This document shows, piece by piece, positions 1 through 7,655 of a DNA stretch of 64,000 nt. The translations under genes were made by a program, and so were the position numbers. The notes under the pieces were generated by a model that was given only the letters and a program-made list of their open reading frames with translations, made no database searches and was not told the origin of the DNA. Position 1 is the stretch's first letter. The number at the start of each line of letters is the position of its first letter. The DNA comes from CALKJU01 sp046349355 (lineage in GTDB: Bacteria > Pseudomonadota > Alphaproteobacteria > Geminicoccales > Geminicoccaceae): NCBI GenBank assembly GCA_046349355.1, contig JAXMCM010000015.1, positions 124,001-188,000 of the forward strand, in the 5' to 3' direction.

Positions 1-1136
1 GCCTGGGCCATGAACGACGACAGGAGCGCGTACTGCGTCGCCGTGTAGTTCAGGTTGCACAGCGAGCTCAGGTAGGCGACGAACGCTGCCGTGCCCATGC
101 CACCGGTGAGGTTCTCGACGGTGATCGTCACCGACAGCATCGTCAGGTCGTGCCCGGCCTGCAGCTGCAGGATGTAGACGAGGTTCGAGATCATCTGGGC
201 GATGCCGCAGACCCAGAGGCCGTTGAGGATGCCGAGGCGGCGCACGACGAGGCCGCCGAGGAACACGCCGAGCAGCGTCGCGACGAGGCCCCAGCTCTTG
301 GCGATCGTCGCGATCTCCGTCTTCTCGAAGCCGAGCCCTACGTAGAACGGGCTGGTCAGCGCCCCGAGCAGGGCGTCGCCGAGCTTGTAGAGCATGATGA
401 AGAGCAGGATCACCACCGCCGTGCCGACGCCGTTGCGGGCGAAGAAGTCGGCGAACGGCTCGACGACCGCCTGGCGGAGCCAGCCGGTCACGTCGTGGCT
501 CGTTTCGGCAACGGCCGCGGCGGAGCCGGCCGGCTCGCCGTAGAGCAGCACGGCGACGAGGCCGATCAGGATCAGGGCGGCCATGACCGCGTAGGCGGCG
601 AACCAGCCGTACCACTGGGCGAGGACGAGGGCCCCGGCGCCCGAGGCAAACATCGCCATCCGGTAGCCGAACACGACCGCCGCGGCCCCGGCCCCCTGCT
701 GCCGTTCCGCGAGGATCTCGACGCGGTAGGCGTCGATGACGATGTCCTGGCTGGCGGAGAGGAAGGCGACGATGACCGCCCAGAACGCGGTCGTCACGAT
801 ATCGGCGGCCGGGTCGCTGCGGCCGAGCTGCAGGATGGACAGGATCAGCAGCACCTGGATCAGCACGAGCCAGCCGCGCCGCCGGCCCAGCGTGCCCGTG
901 AGCCACGGCAGGGGCAGCCGGTCGATCACCGGCGACCACAGGAACTTCCAGCTGTAGGCGATGCCGACCCAGGCGAGGAAGCCGACAACGGCGATGTCGA
1001 CCTTCGCCTCCGACGCCCAGAACGTCAGCGTGGCGCCGGTGAGGGCGAGCGGAAGGCCGCTGGCGAAGCCGAGCAGCAAGACGACGATGACCGGGGCCTC
1101 GCCATAGACCGCCAGCGTATCGAGCCACTTGCGCAT
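1..1136 (-). CDS. ampG: AmpG-family muropeptide MFS permease (3' end cut off by window edge)
   Basis: Inner-membrane permease expected to import anhydro-muropeptides for cell-wall recycling. The 378 visible residues begin MRKWLDTLAVYGEAP and form repeated hydrophobic helices. AmpG-typical segments are visible: LLLGFASGLPLALTG near the N-terminus, the SQDIVIDAYRVEIL stretch, and the late ENLTGGMGTAAFVAYLSSLC segment. The ATG at 1136 is preceded by GGAG at a good distance. The reading frame is open to base 1, so the last helices and the stop lie outside the window. It is transcribed in the same direction as the exporter gene to its right, with about 50 bp between them; whether they share a transcript is unknown. 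No beta-lactamase or AmpR homologue is visible here. Confidence 0.9.
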   Translation of the reverse strand, partial: MRKWLDTLAVYGEAPVIVVLLLGFASGLPLALTGATLTFWASEAKVDIAVVGFLAWVGIAYSWKFLWSPVIDRLPLPWLTGTLGRRRGWLVLIQVLLILSILQLGRSDPAADIVTTAFWAVIVAFLSASQDIVIDAYRVEILAERQQGAGAAAVVFGYRMAMFASGAGALVLAQWYGWFAAYAVMAALILIGLVAVLLYGEPAGSAAAVAETSHDVTGWLRQAVVEPFADFFARNGVGTAVVILLFIMLYKLGDALLGALTSPFYVGLGFEKTEIATIAKSWGLVATLLGVFLGGLVVRRLGILNGLWVCGIAQMISNLVYILQLQAGHDLTMLSVTITVENLTGGMGTAAFVAYLSSLCNLNYTATQYALLSSFMAQ

Positions 1137-1185
1137 CGCGTCTCCGTCTGGCCTGCCGTGAACGGCGGGACGTGGCGCGCCGCCG

Positions 1186-1761
1186 CTAGAAGAAGCGCTC
1201 GGTCACCTCGATGACGTCGCCTGGCAGCATCGGCGTGTCGCCGGTCGCCTGCATCGGGGCAGAGTTGGCGCCGCCGCGCTTGAGGATGATGTCGTCCTGG
1301 TCGGCGCGATAGGTGAAGCCCCCGGCCAGGGCCACCGCGGTCAGCACCGTCATGCCGTTGACATAGGGATAGGAGCCCGGGTTGCGGACTTCCCCGAGGA
1401 TGTAGAAGGGCCGGTAGGTCAGGACCTCGATCTGGACCTGCGGGTCGACCAGATAGCCGTCCTGCAGCTTGGCCTCGATCACATGCTCGAGTTCGGTGGT
1501 TGTCAGCCCGCGCGCCTGGATCTCACCGATCAGCGGCATGGAGAAGTTGCCGGCTCCATCCAGCTGGAACTGGCCCGACAGGTCGTCATGCCGGAAGACG
1601 CTGACCTTGATCTGGTCGTTGGCATCGACCTTGTAGGTCGACTGCGTCGCCGCGACCGTCGGGGGTGCCTCGACAGTCGGCGCCTGCTGGAGCGGCGCAC
1701 ACGCCGATGCGAGCGCCGCCGGGGCGAGCAACGCCCCACGCAACACGTCACGCCTATGCAT
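1186..1761 (-). CDS. Wza-like polysaccharide export lipoprotein (Poly_export + SLBB)
   Basis: Likely outer-membrane or periplasmic component of an exopolysaccharide export channel. The chosen ATG gives 191 residues beginning MHRRDVLRGALLAPAALASAC, a short lipoprotein-like signal with Cys near residue 21; its lipobox (A-S-A-C) is weak. The Poly_export domain follows (YKVDANDQIKVSVFRHDDLS, about residues 45-115), then an SLBB-like ligand-binding fold (FYILGEVRNPGSYPYVNGMT). The frame is open 96 bp further upstream, but that extension has no signal-like character. The gene lies downstream of an outer-membrane barrel gene on the same strand, a common pairing in alphaproteobacterial EPS loci. No glycosyltransferase or Wzc-like kinase is visible nearby, so this locus is only part of a pathway. 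Confidence 0.85.
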   Translation of the reverse strand: MHRRDVLRGALLAPAALASACAPLQQAPTVEAPPTVAATQSTYKVDANDQIKVSVFRHDDLSGQFQLDGAGNFSMPLIGEIQARGLTTTELEHVIEAKLQDGYLVDPQVQIEVLTYRPFYILGEVRNPGSYPYVNGMTVLTAVALAGGFTYRADQDDIILKRGGANSAPMQATGDTPMLPGDVIEVTERFF

Positions 1762-1886
1762 CACCGGCCATCCCTGTCGCAGCACAGGACGGGAAATCCC
1801 CGGCCCGTCGTCACAAGTTGCATGGTGGTCGCCACACTCCGGCGCCCTGAAGGACACCGGATCATGCGCGCCCGACCAGTAGTCGT

Positions 1887-3134
1887 CTAGAGGCGGGCAT
1901 TCAAAGTCAGCATGATCTGATTCCTGTCATAGCCGACGTCATCGACGTTCGAGTCGCGGGTGACGAAGGTATAGATGCCGTCCAGCGAGAAGTTGCGATT
2001 AAGGAGATAGCGGACGCCGCCGCCGACCCGGTAGGTGTTGTCCTTGCGGCTGATACCCTCGAAATCGTTACGGACATATTGCCCATAGCCATTGAGGAGC
2101 AGGTTCCGCAGCAGCTCGTGCCAGACGTTGATGCCCACGACGCCCTGCAGGTTGGCGGACGCGGGCTCGCCATTCTCGGTGACGGTGGTTTCCTTGGCGG
2201 CACCGTTGACGTTGAAGATGACCGAGGTCAGCGTCGTGACATTCCACGTCAGATCGGCGCCCGCGGTCGGCGTGTGGACGTTCTTCAGCTCGTTGCTCTC
2301 GTAGTCGACGGCGGCATAGCCGACATAAATCTCGCCGAACAGGATGCTGGTGATGTCGATGCCGGTGCCGGCCCGCAGGGTGTACGCCTCGCTGTTGCGA
2401 TCGACGTCGTCGTCCTCACGGTCGTAGCGGATCCAGCGGTACCCGCCGTCCAGCCACAGGTCGAAGCGCGGCGAAGCCATGTAGCCGACGCGCAAGCCGG
2501 TGTCGTACTGGTTGCGATCGCGGCCATCGGTGTCGATGTCTCCGGCACCGTCATAGTCGAGCCGGGTAAAGACCGCGCGCGGGGCCACATAGAACTTGTT
2601 GAAATTGTGCCGGTACTCGAGTTCCGCCAGGGTCTCGTACCATTGGGTGATGTCGTTCGTCGCCTTCAGACCCTGGTCGTCGGGATCGGATCGGTCGTCG
2701 TGACCGCGTGCGAACTTCAGCCGAGGCCGCAGCTCGTCGTCCCGCGTGATGTCGACCCGGCCTCGCGCGCCCAGATCAAAGTCGACATAATTGTTCTTGG
2801 TATAGTCGCTGTAGAAGGCAGCCTCGGAGCCGGCGCTCACGACAAGCTGGTGCCTCGACCACTGCGACACTGCACGAAGACGGGGCGCCACGATACCGAC
2901 TAGCGCGTCCTTCTCGTCGGTCTTGTCGGCGAAGACATTGCTGTCGTAGCCGCCGGTCAGGTCCATCTGCGGGTACAGCAGGAACGCTCCCATCCGCATG
3001 CCGAGCGGGTCGTAGTCACGACGCGCGCGCTCCTGCACCGGGACGTTGGGATTTGGCTCCTGTGCCAGGGCCGTTCCGGCAGATACGCCCAGGATGGCGA
3101 TGGCCACAGCGGCTGGGGTCAGGCGTGCGGGCAT
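1887..3134 (-). CDS. Outer-membrane beta-barrel protein, BBP2 type
   Basis: A 415-residue secreted protein. A signal peptide (MPARLTPAAVAIAILG..., cleavage after ALA near residue 25) precedes a long series of amphipathic strands with alternating aromatic and charged residues, ending in the classical short C-terminal strand NQIMLTLNARL. This matches the putative beta-barrel porin 2 family found beside polysaccharide exporters. The mature N-terminus has the family-like pattern YDPLGMRMGAFLLYPQMDL followed by GGYDSNVF. The ATG at 3134 has GGGGAG just upstream; the frame stays open further upstream, but that part has the low-complexity Arg-rich look of a chance frame. The gene probably heads a transcript with the Wza-like gene, suggesting a role in exopolysaccharide secretion; the exact function is inferred. 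Confidence 0.8.
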   Translation of the reverse strand: MPARLTPAAVAIAILGVSAGTALAQEPNPNVPVQERARRDYDPLGMRMGAFLLYPQMDLTGGYDSNVFADKTDEKDALVGIVAPRLRAVSQWSRHQLVVSAGSEAAFYSDYTKNNYVDFDLGARGRVDITRDDELRPRLKFARGHDDRSDPDDQGLKATNDITQWYETLAELEYRHNFNKFYVAPRAVFTRLDYDGAGDIDTDGRDRNQYDTGLRVGYMASPRFDLWLDGGYRWIRYDREDDDVDRNSEAYTLRAGTGIDITSILFGEIYVGYAAVDYESNELKNVHTPTAGADLTWNVTTLTSVIFNVNGAAKETTVTENGEPASANLQGVVGINVWHELLRNLLLNGYGQYVRNDFEGISRKDNTYRVGGGVRYLLNRNFSLDGIYTFVTRDSNVDDVGYDRNQIMLTLNARL

Positions 3135-3196
3135 CGTTCTCCCCTGTTGCAACGCACCACGAACCGGCGGCGTCCATGAACGCGCCGATGCCCGAT

Positions 3197-3226
3197 GTGA
3201 TAGGCGAGCGTTTCGCGCTATGACAA
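3197..3226 (-). promoter_or_regulatory. Candidate promoter for the outer-membrane barrel gene
   Basis: Reading the minus strand, TTGTCA (3226-3221) and TATCAC (3202-3197) are separated by 18 bp. They match the housekeeping consensus at 5 of 6 and 4 of 6 positions. A transcript would start near 3190, leaving a leader of about 55 nt before the ATG at 3134. Seen by eye only. Confidence 0.4.
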
Positions 3227-3352
3227 CCGCACAGGCCGATTTTTGCGGTTGCACCCTACCCTGAGCGGCGAATCGGCAGGACTTGTCGCCCCGACGCAAC
3301 AACGCTCCGAGTAACCTGCGTGCAAGCGGGCGGGAGGGGCTGGAGTGTATCC

Positions 3353-4159
3353 TTGGTCCTGAAAAAGCTGTTTCAGCGGGTGCGATTCGCCGAGGTCGAG
3401 GAGCCTCTGGTCGATGGTCGCGCCCCGCGGCTGCCGGACGGGGTACGCGTCTATGCCATCGGCGATCTGCACGGCTGCCTCGACCTCCTGCTGAATCTCG
3501 AGGCCCAGATTCTCGCCGACATCGACCGCTCGGGCGGTCATCTCGACCATTTCCTGGTCTACCTCGGCGACTACGTGGATCGCGGCCCGAGCAGCCGCGA
3601 GCTCGTCGACCATCTGATCCGGCGGCCGCGCGATGGCGTCCATCGCGTCCATCTCCTCGGCAACCATGACGCCTGGCTGCGAGCCTACCTCCACGGTGAG
3701 TCGGTGGGCGGCGGCTGGCTGCGCTACGGCGGCGACGCGACACTGGTCAGTTACGGGGTGAGGCTGCAGCCCGGCCTCGACGACGATGCACGGCTGGCCG
3801 CGACGCGGCCGGCCATGACCGCTGCCGTGCCGCCGGAGCATCTCGGCTTCCTCGATTCCCTCGAAGTCGCCTTCTCGTTCGGCGACTACTTCTTCTGCCA
3901 TGCCGGGATCCGTCCCAACCTGCCGCTCGACGCGCAGGCGGAGGAAGACCTGATCTGGATCCGCGAGCCATTCCTCGACTGGCGCGGCGATCCTGGCAAG
4001 ATCGTGGTGCATGGCCATACGATCGAGGAACGGCCTGCGGTCCGGCGCAACCGGATCGGCGTCGACACCGGCGCCTACAGCACCGGCAACCTGACTTGCG
4101 TCGTACTGCAGGGCAGGTCGCGCCGCTTCCTCAGCACGTCGGGCGTCGCAATGGCATAG
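3353..4159 (+). CDS. PPP-family serine/threonine protein phosphatase-like metallophosphoesterase
   Basis: Cytosolic metal-dependent phosphatase of about 268 residues. All PPP-family signature blocks are in order: IGDLHGCLD (GDxHG), LGDYVDRGPSS (GDxVDRG), LLGNHDAW (GNHD), then FCHAGI and VVHGHT with the later metal-binding histidines. It resembles bacterial PrpA-like or bis(5'-nucleosyl)-tetraphosphatase-like enzymes, so the substrate may be phosphoprotein or dinucleotide. The start is uncertain: TTG at 3353 has GGAG seven bases upstream, while an in-frame GTG at 3320 has no recognisable ribosome site. It lies upstream of galE and divergent from the barrel gene, possibly linking phosphorylation to envelope polysaccharide production; that link is speculative. 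Confidence 0.8.
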   Translation: MVLKKLFQRVRFAEVEEPLVDGRAPRLPDGVRVYAIGDLHGCLDLLLNLEAQILADIDRSGGHLDHFLVYLGDYVDRGPSSRELVDHLIRRPRDGVHRVHLLGNHDAWLRAYLHGESVGGGWLRYGGDATLVSYGVRLQPGLDDDARLAATRPAMTAAVPPEHLGFLDSLEVAFSFGDYFFCHAGIRPNLPLDAQAEEDLIWIREPFLDWRGDPGKIVVHGHTIEERPAVRRNRIGVDTGAYSTGNLTCVVLQGRSRRFLSTSGVAMA

Positions 4160-4261
4160 GCCGCCGACGATGGGGGCGCTCGCCTCCCGGGGAACCTTCG
4201 TGTTCGCGTCCTGTCCGAGTTCGAGTGCCGCCATGGGTTGCGGCCGGGGAGTTCGCTGGTC

Positions 4262-5278
4262 ATGAGTTCTGTGCGTCGCGGCCTGCGCGTGCTCGTCACG
4301 GGCGGTGCGGGCTACATCGGCAGCCACATCATCCGCCATCTGGTCGACGCCGGGCATCGTCCGGTGGCTTTCGACAGCCTTGTCAGCGGCCATCGCTGGG
4401 CGGTCCAGGATGCGCCGCTGGTCGAGGGCGACCTCGCCGACCGGTCGCAGATCGTGGCGGCCCTCGACGCCGGTCCCTTCGATGCGGTCATCCACTGCGC
4501 CGCCAGCATCTGGGTCGGCGAATCGGTCCGCGATCCGGCCAAGTACTACCTGAACAACACAGCCAACGCCGTGCGCCTCTTCGATTGCGCGACGCGCGCC
4601 GGCGTGCGTCTCCTGGTCTTCTCGTCCACCGCTGCGGTTTACGGCGAGCCGGGGGTGGCGCTGATCGACGAGCAGGTGCCGCTCGATCCGATCAATCCCT
4701 ACGGAGCGTCGAAAATGATGTCGGAGCGCGCCCTCGCCGACATCGCCGCGGCCACCGGCGCCCGTTACGCGATCCTGCGCTACTTCAACGTCGCCGGCGC
4801 CGATCCGCAGGCGCGCATCGGCGAGGCCACGCCCGACAACAGCCACCTCATCAAGGTCGCCTGCGAGACGGCGATCGGCCTGCGCCAGGGCATGCGCATC
4901 AACGGTGTCGACTATCCGACGCCCGATGGCACCTGCATCCGCGACTATCTGCATGTCGACGACCTCGCCCGCGCCCATCTCGACGCCTTGGCCTACCTCG
5001 AAGGCAACGGCACCTCGATCGCCGCGAACTGCGGCTATGCGGCAGGCTTCAGTGTCCGCCAGGTGCTGGACACGGTGCGGCGGATCACCGGCCGCGACTT
5101 CCCGATCGCCGAGGCGGCGCGACGTCCCGGCGATCCGCCCGAGTTGGTCGCCGACAATCGCCTCATCCGGCAGGTTCTCGGCTGGCAGCCGAAGCACAAC
5201 GACCTCGACTACATTGTGAGCACGGCGTGGCGCTGGGAACAGCGCCTTGCCGAGATGCGTCGTGACGGCATGGCCTGA
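4262..5278 (+). CDS. galE: UDP-glucose 4-epimerase
   Basis: Cytosolic NAD-dependent epimerase converting UDP-glucose and UDP-galactose, supplying nucleotide sugars for surface polysaccharide. The protein has 338 residues, normal for GalE. The Rossmann motif TGGAGYIGSHI lies near the N-terminus, the catalytic Ser/Thr region is VFSSTAAVYGEP, and the Tyr-Lys pair is in NPYGASKMMSE. The sugar-nucleotide region contains YFNVAGADP and the later CIRDYLHVDDLA block typical of GalE. The ATG at 4262 has GGGGAG about ten bases upstream; an in-frame TTG 24 bp earlier is less likely. Proximity to the exporter, barrel and phosphatase genes supports a role in exopolysaccharide precursor supply. Confidence 0.93.
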   Translation: MSSVRRGLRVLVTGGAGYIGSHIIRHLVDAGHRPVAFDSLVSGHRWAVQDAPLVEGDLADRSQIVAALDAGPFDAVIHCAASIWVGESVRDPAKYYLNNTANAVRLFDCATRAGVRLLVFSSTAAVYGEPGVALIDEQVPLDPINPYGASKMMSERALADIAAATGARYAILRYFNVAGADPQARIGEATPDNSHLIKVACETAIGLRQGMRINGVDYPTPDGTCIRDYLHVDDLARAHLDALAYLEGNGTSIAANCGYAAGFSVRQVLDTVRRITGRDFPIAEAARRPGDPPELVADNRLIRQVLGWQPKHNDLDYIVSTAWRWEQRLAEMRRDGMA

Positions 5279-5296
5279 CCTGGATCGACCGCTCGG

Positions 5297-5325
5297 TTGT
5301 TGCGGCCCTTAGCCTGGGCTAGACC
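5297..5325 (+). promoter_or_regulatory. Weak candidate promoter upstream of the MscS-tamA-tamB block
   Basis: TTGTTG (5297-5302) and TAGACC (5320-5325) are 17 bp apart in the gap after galE. The match to consensus is weak, but the spacing is right and this is the only gap before a long run of tightly packed genes. Confidence 0.25.
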
Positions 5326-5381
5326 GCGCCGGACCTCGATCCAGATCGGCTCGGGTAGCTCAGGCGAGGTTGCTCCGCGGC

Positions 5382-7655
5382 ATGCGCATCGTCACGGCAG
5401 TGCTTCTGGCGCTATGGCTCGCGCTCCCGAGCTGGATGCCACACGCTCAAGCGCAGGACACCGCAGCCCCCGCCGACGACACCGCCCCGCCACCGGCGGC
5501 CGGCACGACCGGCGTCGACCTCGCAACGCTGATCCGCAGCATCGAGGATCCGGACGCCCGCGAGGATCTGCTCGCGAAGCTTCGCACCCTTCGCGACGCC
5601 CAGTCCGGGACGGCGGCTCAGCTGCCCGCCGAGACCGACGACGCCAGTGCCCTCGACGACGTGGTCGAGGCCATCGAGACACGGATCGGAACGCTCTCGG
5701 ACGTGATGCTGGCATCGATCCGCTCGGTGATGCACGTTCCGACGTTCCTTTCCTGGGCCGTCTCGGAGCTCAGCAATCCGGAGCGGCGGGCCTTCCTGCT
5801 CGATATCGGTGAGAAGGTCCTGATCGTCATCGCCGCGGGCGTGGCCGCAGCGATCTCGGCCCAGTTCCTCATCCGCCGCTATCGGGCTCGCCTGAGCCTC
5901 ACCGGCAACCTCGCGCCGTTGCGCGCCGCCGGCGTCATCGGCGCACGCCTCGCCCTCGAGCTCGTGCCGCTCGGGCTCTTCATCGCGCTGACCCGCATCG
6001 TCCTGCCGCTGGTCCCGATGAGCTTCGAGGCCAGGCTGGTCGGCCGCAACGTCATCTGGGCAATCGGGTTGTGGGGCCTGATCGCCGTGCTCAGGCGTGC
6101 GCTGCTGTTCCCGCTCGACGGTCCCGGCCGACTGCTCGCCGTCTCCGACCAGACGGCCCGCGATCTCAGCCGGGCCGTCGGCGTCATCGGCGCCATCGCC
6201 ATCTTCGGCCACTTCGCGCTGAGCATCGGGCTGCTGCTGGACATGCCGTGGGAAATCTACGGTGTTCTCCAGCACCTGCTGTTCCTCATCGTCACCGCGC
6301 TCACCATCATCTCGATCCTGCAGTTCGCCGAGCGCGGCTGCCGTCACCTGGGCAAGCTCGCCGCCAAGCGGCGGCACAGCACCCTCGTGCGCGTGTTCTA
6401 CCTGCACCGTATCGCGCAATACTGGCATGTGCTGGCCATTGCCTGGGTGCTGGTCCTGTTCATCGCCTGGGCGCTGCACGTCCCCGGCGGCTTCGAGCGC
6501 CTTCTGTTCGCCAGCGTCGGGACGGTGGTGATCGCCGTCGTCTCGCGCTTGCTGATCGCCGCGCTGGTGCCGCCGCCTAATGTTCCAGCTGCTCCGGTCG
6601 GCAGCGACGCGGAGCCCGCCGACGACGAGGCAGCTACGGTGAACGCCCCGCCCAAGGTGCAAGGCGTCCGGGCGCTGCTCGCGCTTGCGATCAAGCTCGT
6701 GACGGCCCTGGCACTGCTGCTCGTGTGGTATCCCGACGTCATCGCCTGGCTGTCGACACCCGGCGGCGAGGTGGTCACGGCCAAGGTCGTCCGGATTGCC
6801 ATCGTCGCCGGCATCGCGCTGGCGATCTGGGAAATGGCCAACGCCTGGATCCAGAACTACCTCACCGCCGTCGACGACGACGGCAACACCCGTCACAGCC
6901 GCCGCGGCCGCACGCTGGTCACCATCGGCCGCAACGTCCTGCTGGTAGTGATCCTGCTGTTCACGGCGCTCATCGTCCTGGGCGAGCTCGGCATCAACAC
7001 GGCCCCGCTGCTGGCCGGCGCCGGCGTGGTCGGCATCGCCCTCGGCTTCGGCTCGCAGAAGCTGGTCCAGGACATCATCACCGGCGCCTTCATTCTGGTC
7101 GGCGACACGATCCGGGTCGGCGATGTCGTGGACGTCGGCGGACGCTCGGGCGCGGTCGAGGCGCTGTCGATGCGCACGGTCACGTTGCGCGGCTACAACG
7201 GCAACGTCATCACGATCCCCTACAGCACGATCGACGTTGTCACCAACATGACCAAGGACTTCTCCTACGCCGCCTTCGACGTCTCGGTCGGCTACAAGGA
7301 GGATCCGGACCAGGTGGCGACGATCCTGCGCGAGATCGACCAGCAGCTGCGCCGCGAGTGGCCGTATCGCCGCCTGATGCTCGAGCCGATCGAGATCGCC
7401 GGCCTCGACCGCTTCGCGGACTCGGCCCTCGTCATCAAGGCTCGCATCAAGACGCGGGCCGGGGAGCAATGGCGCGTGGCGCGCGAATTCAATCGCCGCA
7501 TCAAGCTGCGCTTCGACGAGCTCGGGATCGAGATCCCCTACCCCTACCAGACCATCGTCCTCGGCGATAAGGGCGGCGACCTGCGCCGTACGCTGGGAGC
7601 TGGCGAAGCCGCGGACGACACCCCAGGACGTCCGGACCGGAACCGTGCGGTCTGA
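5382..7655 (+). CDS. Large MscS-family mechanosensitive ion channel
   Basis: Inner-membrane channel expected to open under membrane tension. The protein has 757 residues: a signal-like N-terminus (MRIVTAVLLALWLALP), a periplasmic stretch, about eight predicted membrane helices, then the MscS core. The pore-lining helix is recognisable in LLAGAGVVGIALGFGSQKLV, followed by the cytoplasmic beta domain (ILVGDTIRVGDVVDVGG, SMRTVTLRGYNGNVITIPY) and an alpha/beta C-terminus ending in IEIPYPYQTIVL. Size and extra helices place it with the large MscS paralogues rather than the small E. coli type. The ATG at 5382 is preferred over a TTG 12 bp earlier. Its stop overlaps the tamA start (ATGA), so the two are translationally coupled. 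Confidence 0.9.
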   Translation: MRIVTAVLLALWLALPSWMPHAQAQDTAAPADDTAPPPAAGTTGVDLATLIRSIEDPDAREDLLAKLRTLRDAQSGTAAQLPAETDDASALDDVVEAIETRIGTLSDVMLASIRSVMHVPTFLSWAVSELSNPERRAFLLDIGEKVLIVIAAGVAAAISAQFLIRRYRARLSLTGNLAPLRAAGVIGARLALELVPLGLFIALTRIVLPLVPMSFEARLVGRNVIWAIGLWGLIAVLRRALLFPLDGPGRLLAVSDQTARDLSRAVGVIGAIAIFGHFALSIGLLLDMPWEIYGVLQHLLFLIVTALTIISILQFAERGCRHLGKLAAKRRHSTLVRVFYLHRIAQYWHVLAIAWVLVLFIAWALHVPGGFERLLFASVGTVVIAVVSRLLIAALVPPPNVPAAPVGSDAEPADDEAATVNAPPKVQGVRALLALAIKLVTALALLLVWYPDVIAWLSTPGGEVVTAKVVRIAIVAGIALAIWEMANAWIQNYLTAVDDDGNTRHSRRGRTLVTIGRNVLLVVILLFTALIVLGELGINTAPLLAGAGVVGIALGFGSQKLVQDIITGAFILVGDTIRVGDVVDVGGRSGAVEALSMRTVTLRGYNGNVITIPYSTIDVVTNMTKDFSYAAFDVSVGYKEDPDQVATILREIDQQLRREWPYRRLMLEPIEIAGLDRFADSALVIKARIKTRAGEQWRVAREFNRRIKLRFDELGIEIPYPYQTIVLGDKGGDLRRTLGAGEAADDTPGRPDRNRAV

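Noticed and set aside
150..1214. A 354-codon plus-strand open frame at the left edge
   Set aside because: It lies antisense to ampG, whose minus-strand translation has clear AmpG motifs and membrane helices; the plus frame is charged low-complexity sequence.
3135..3743. Upstream extension of the outer-membrane barrel frame
   Set aside because: Arg-rich chance sequence antisense to the phosphatase gene; the ATG at 3134 begins a clean signal peptide with a ribosome site.
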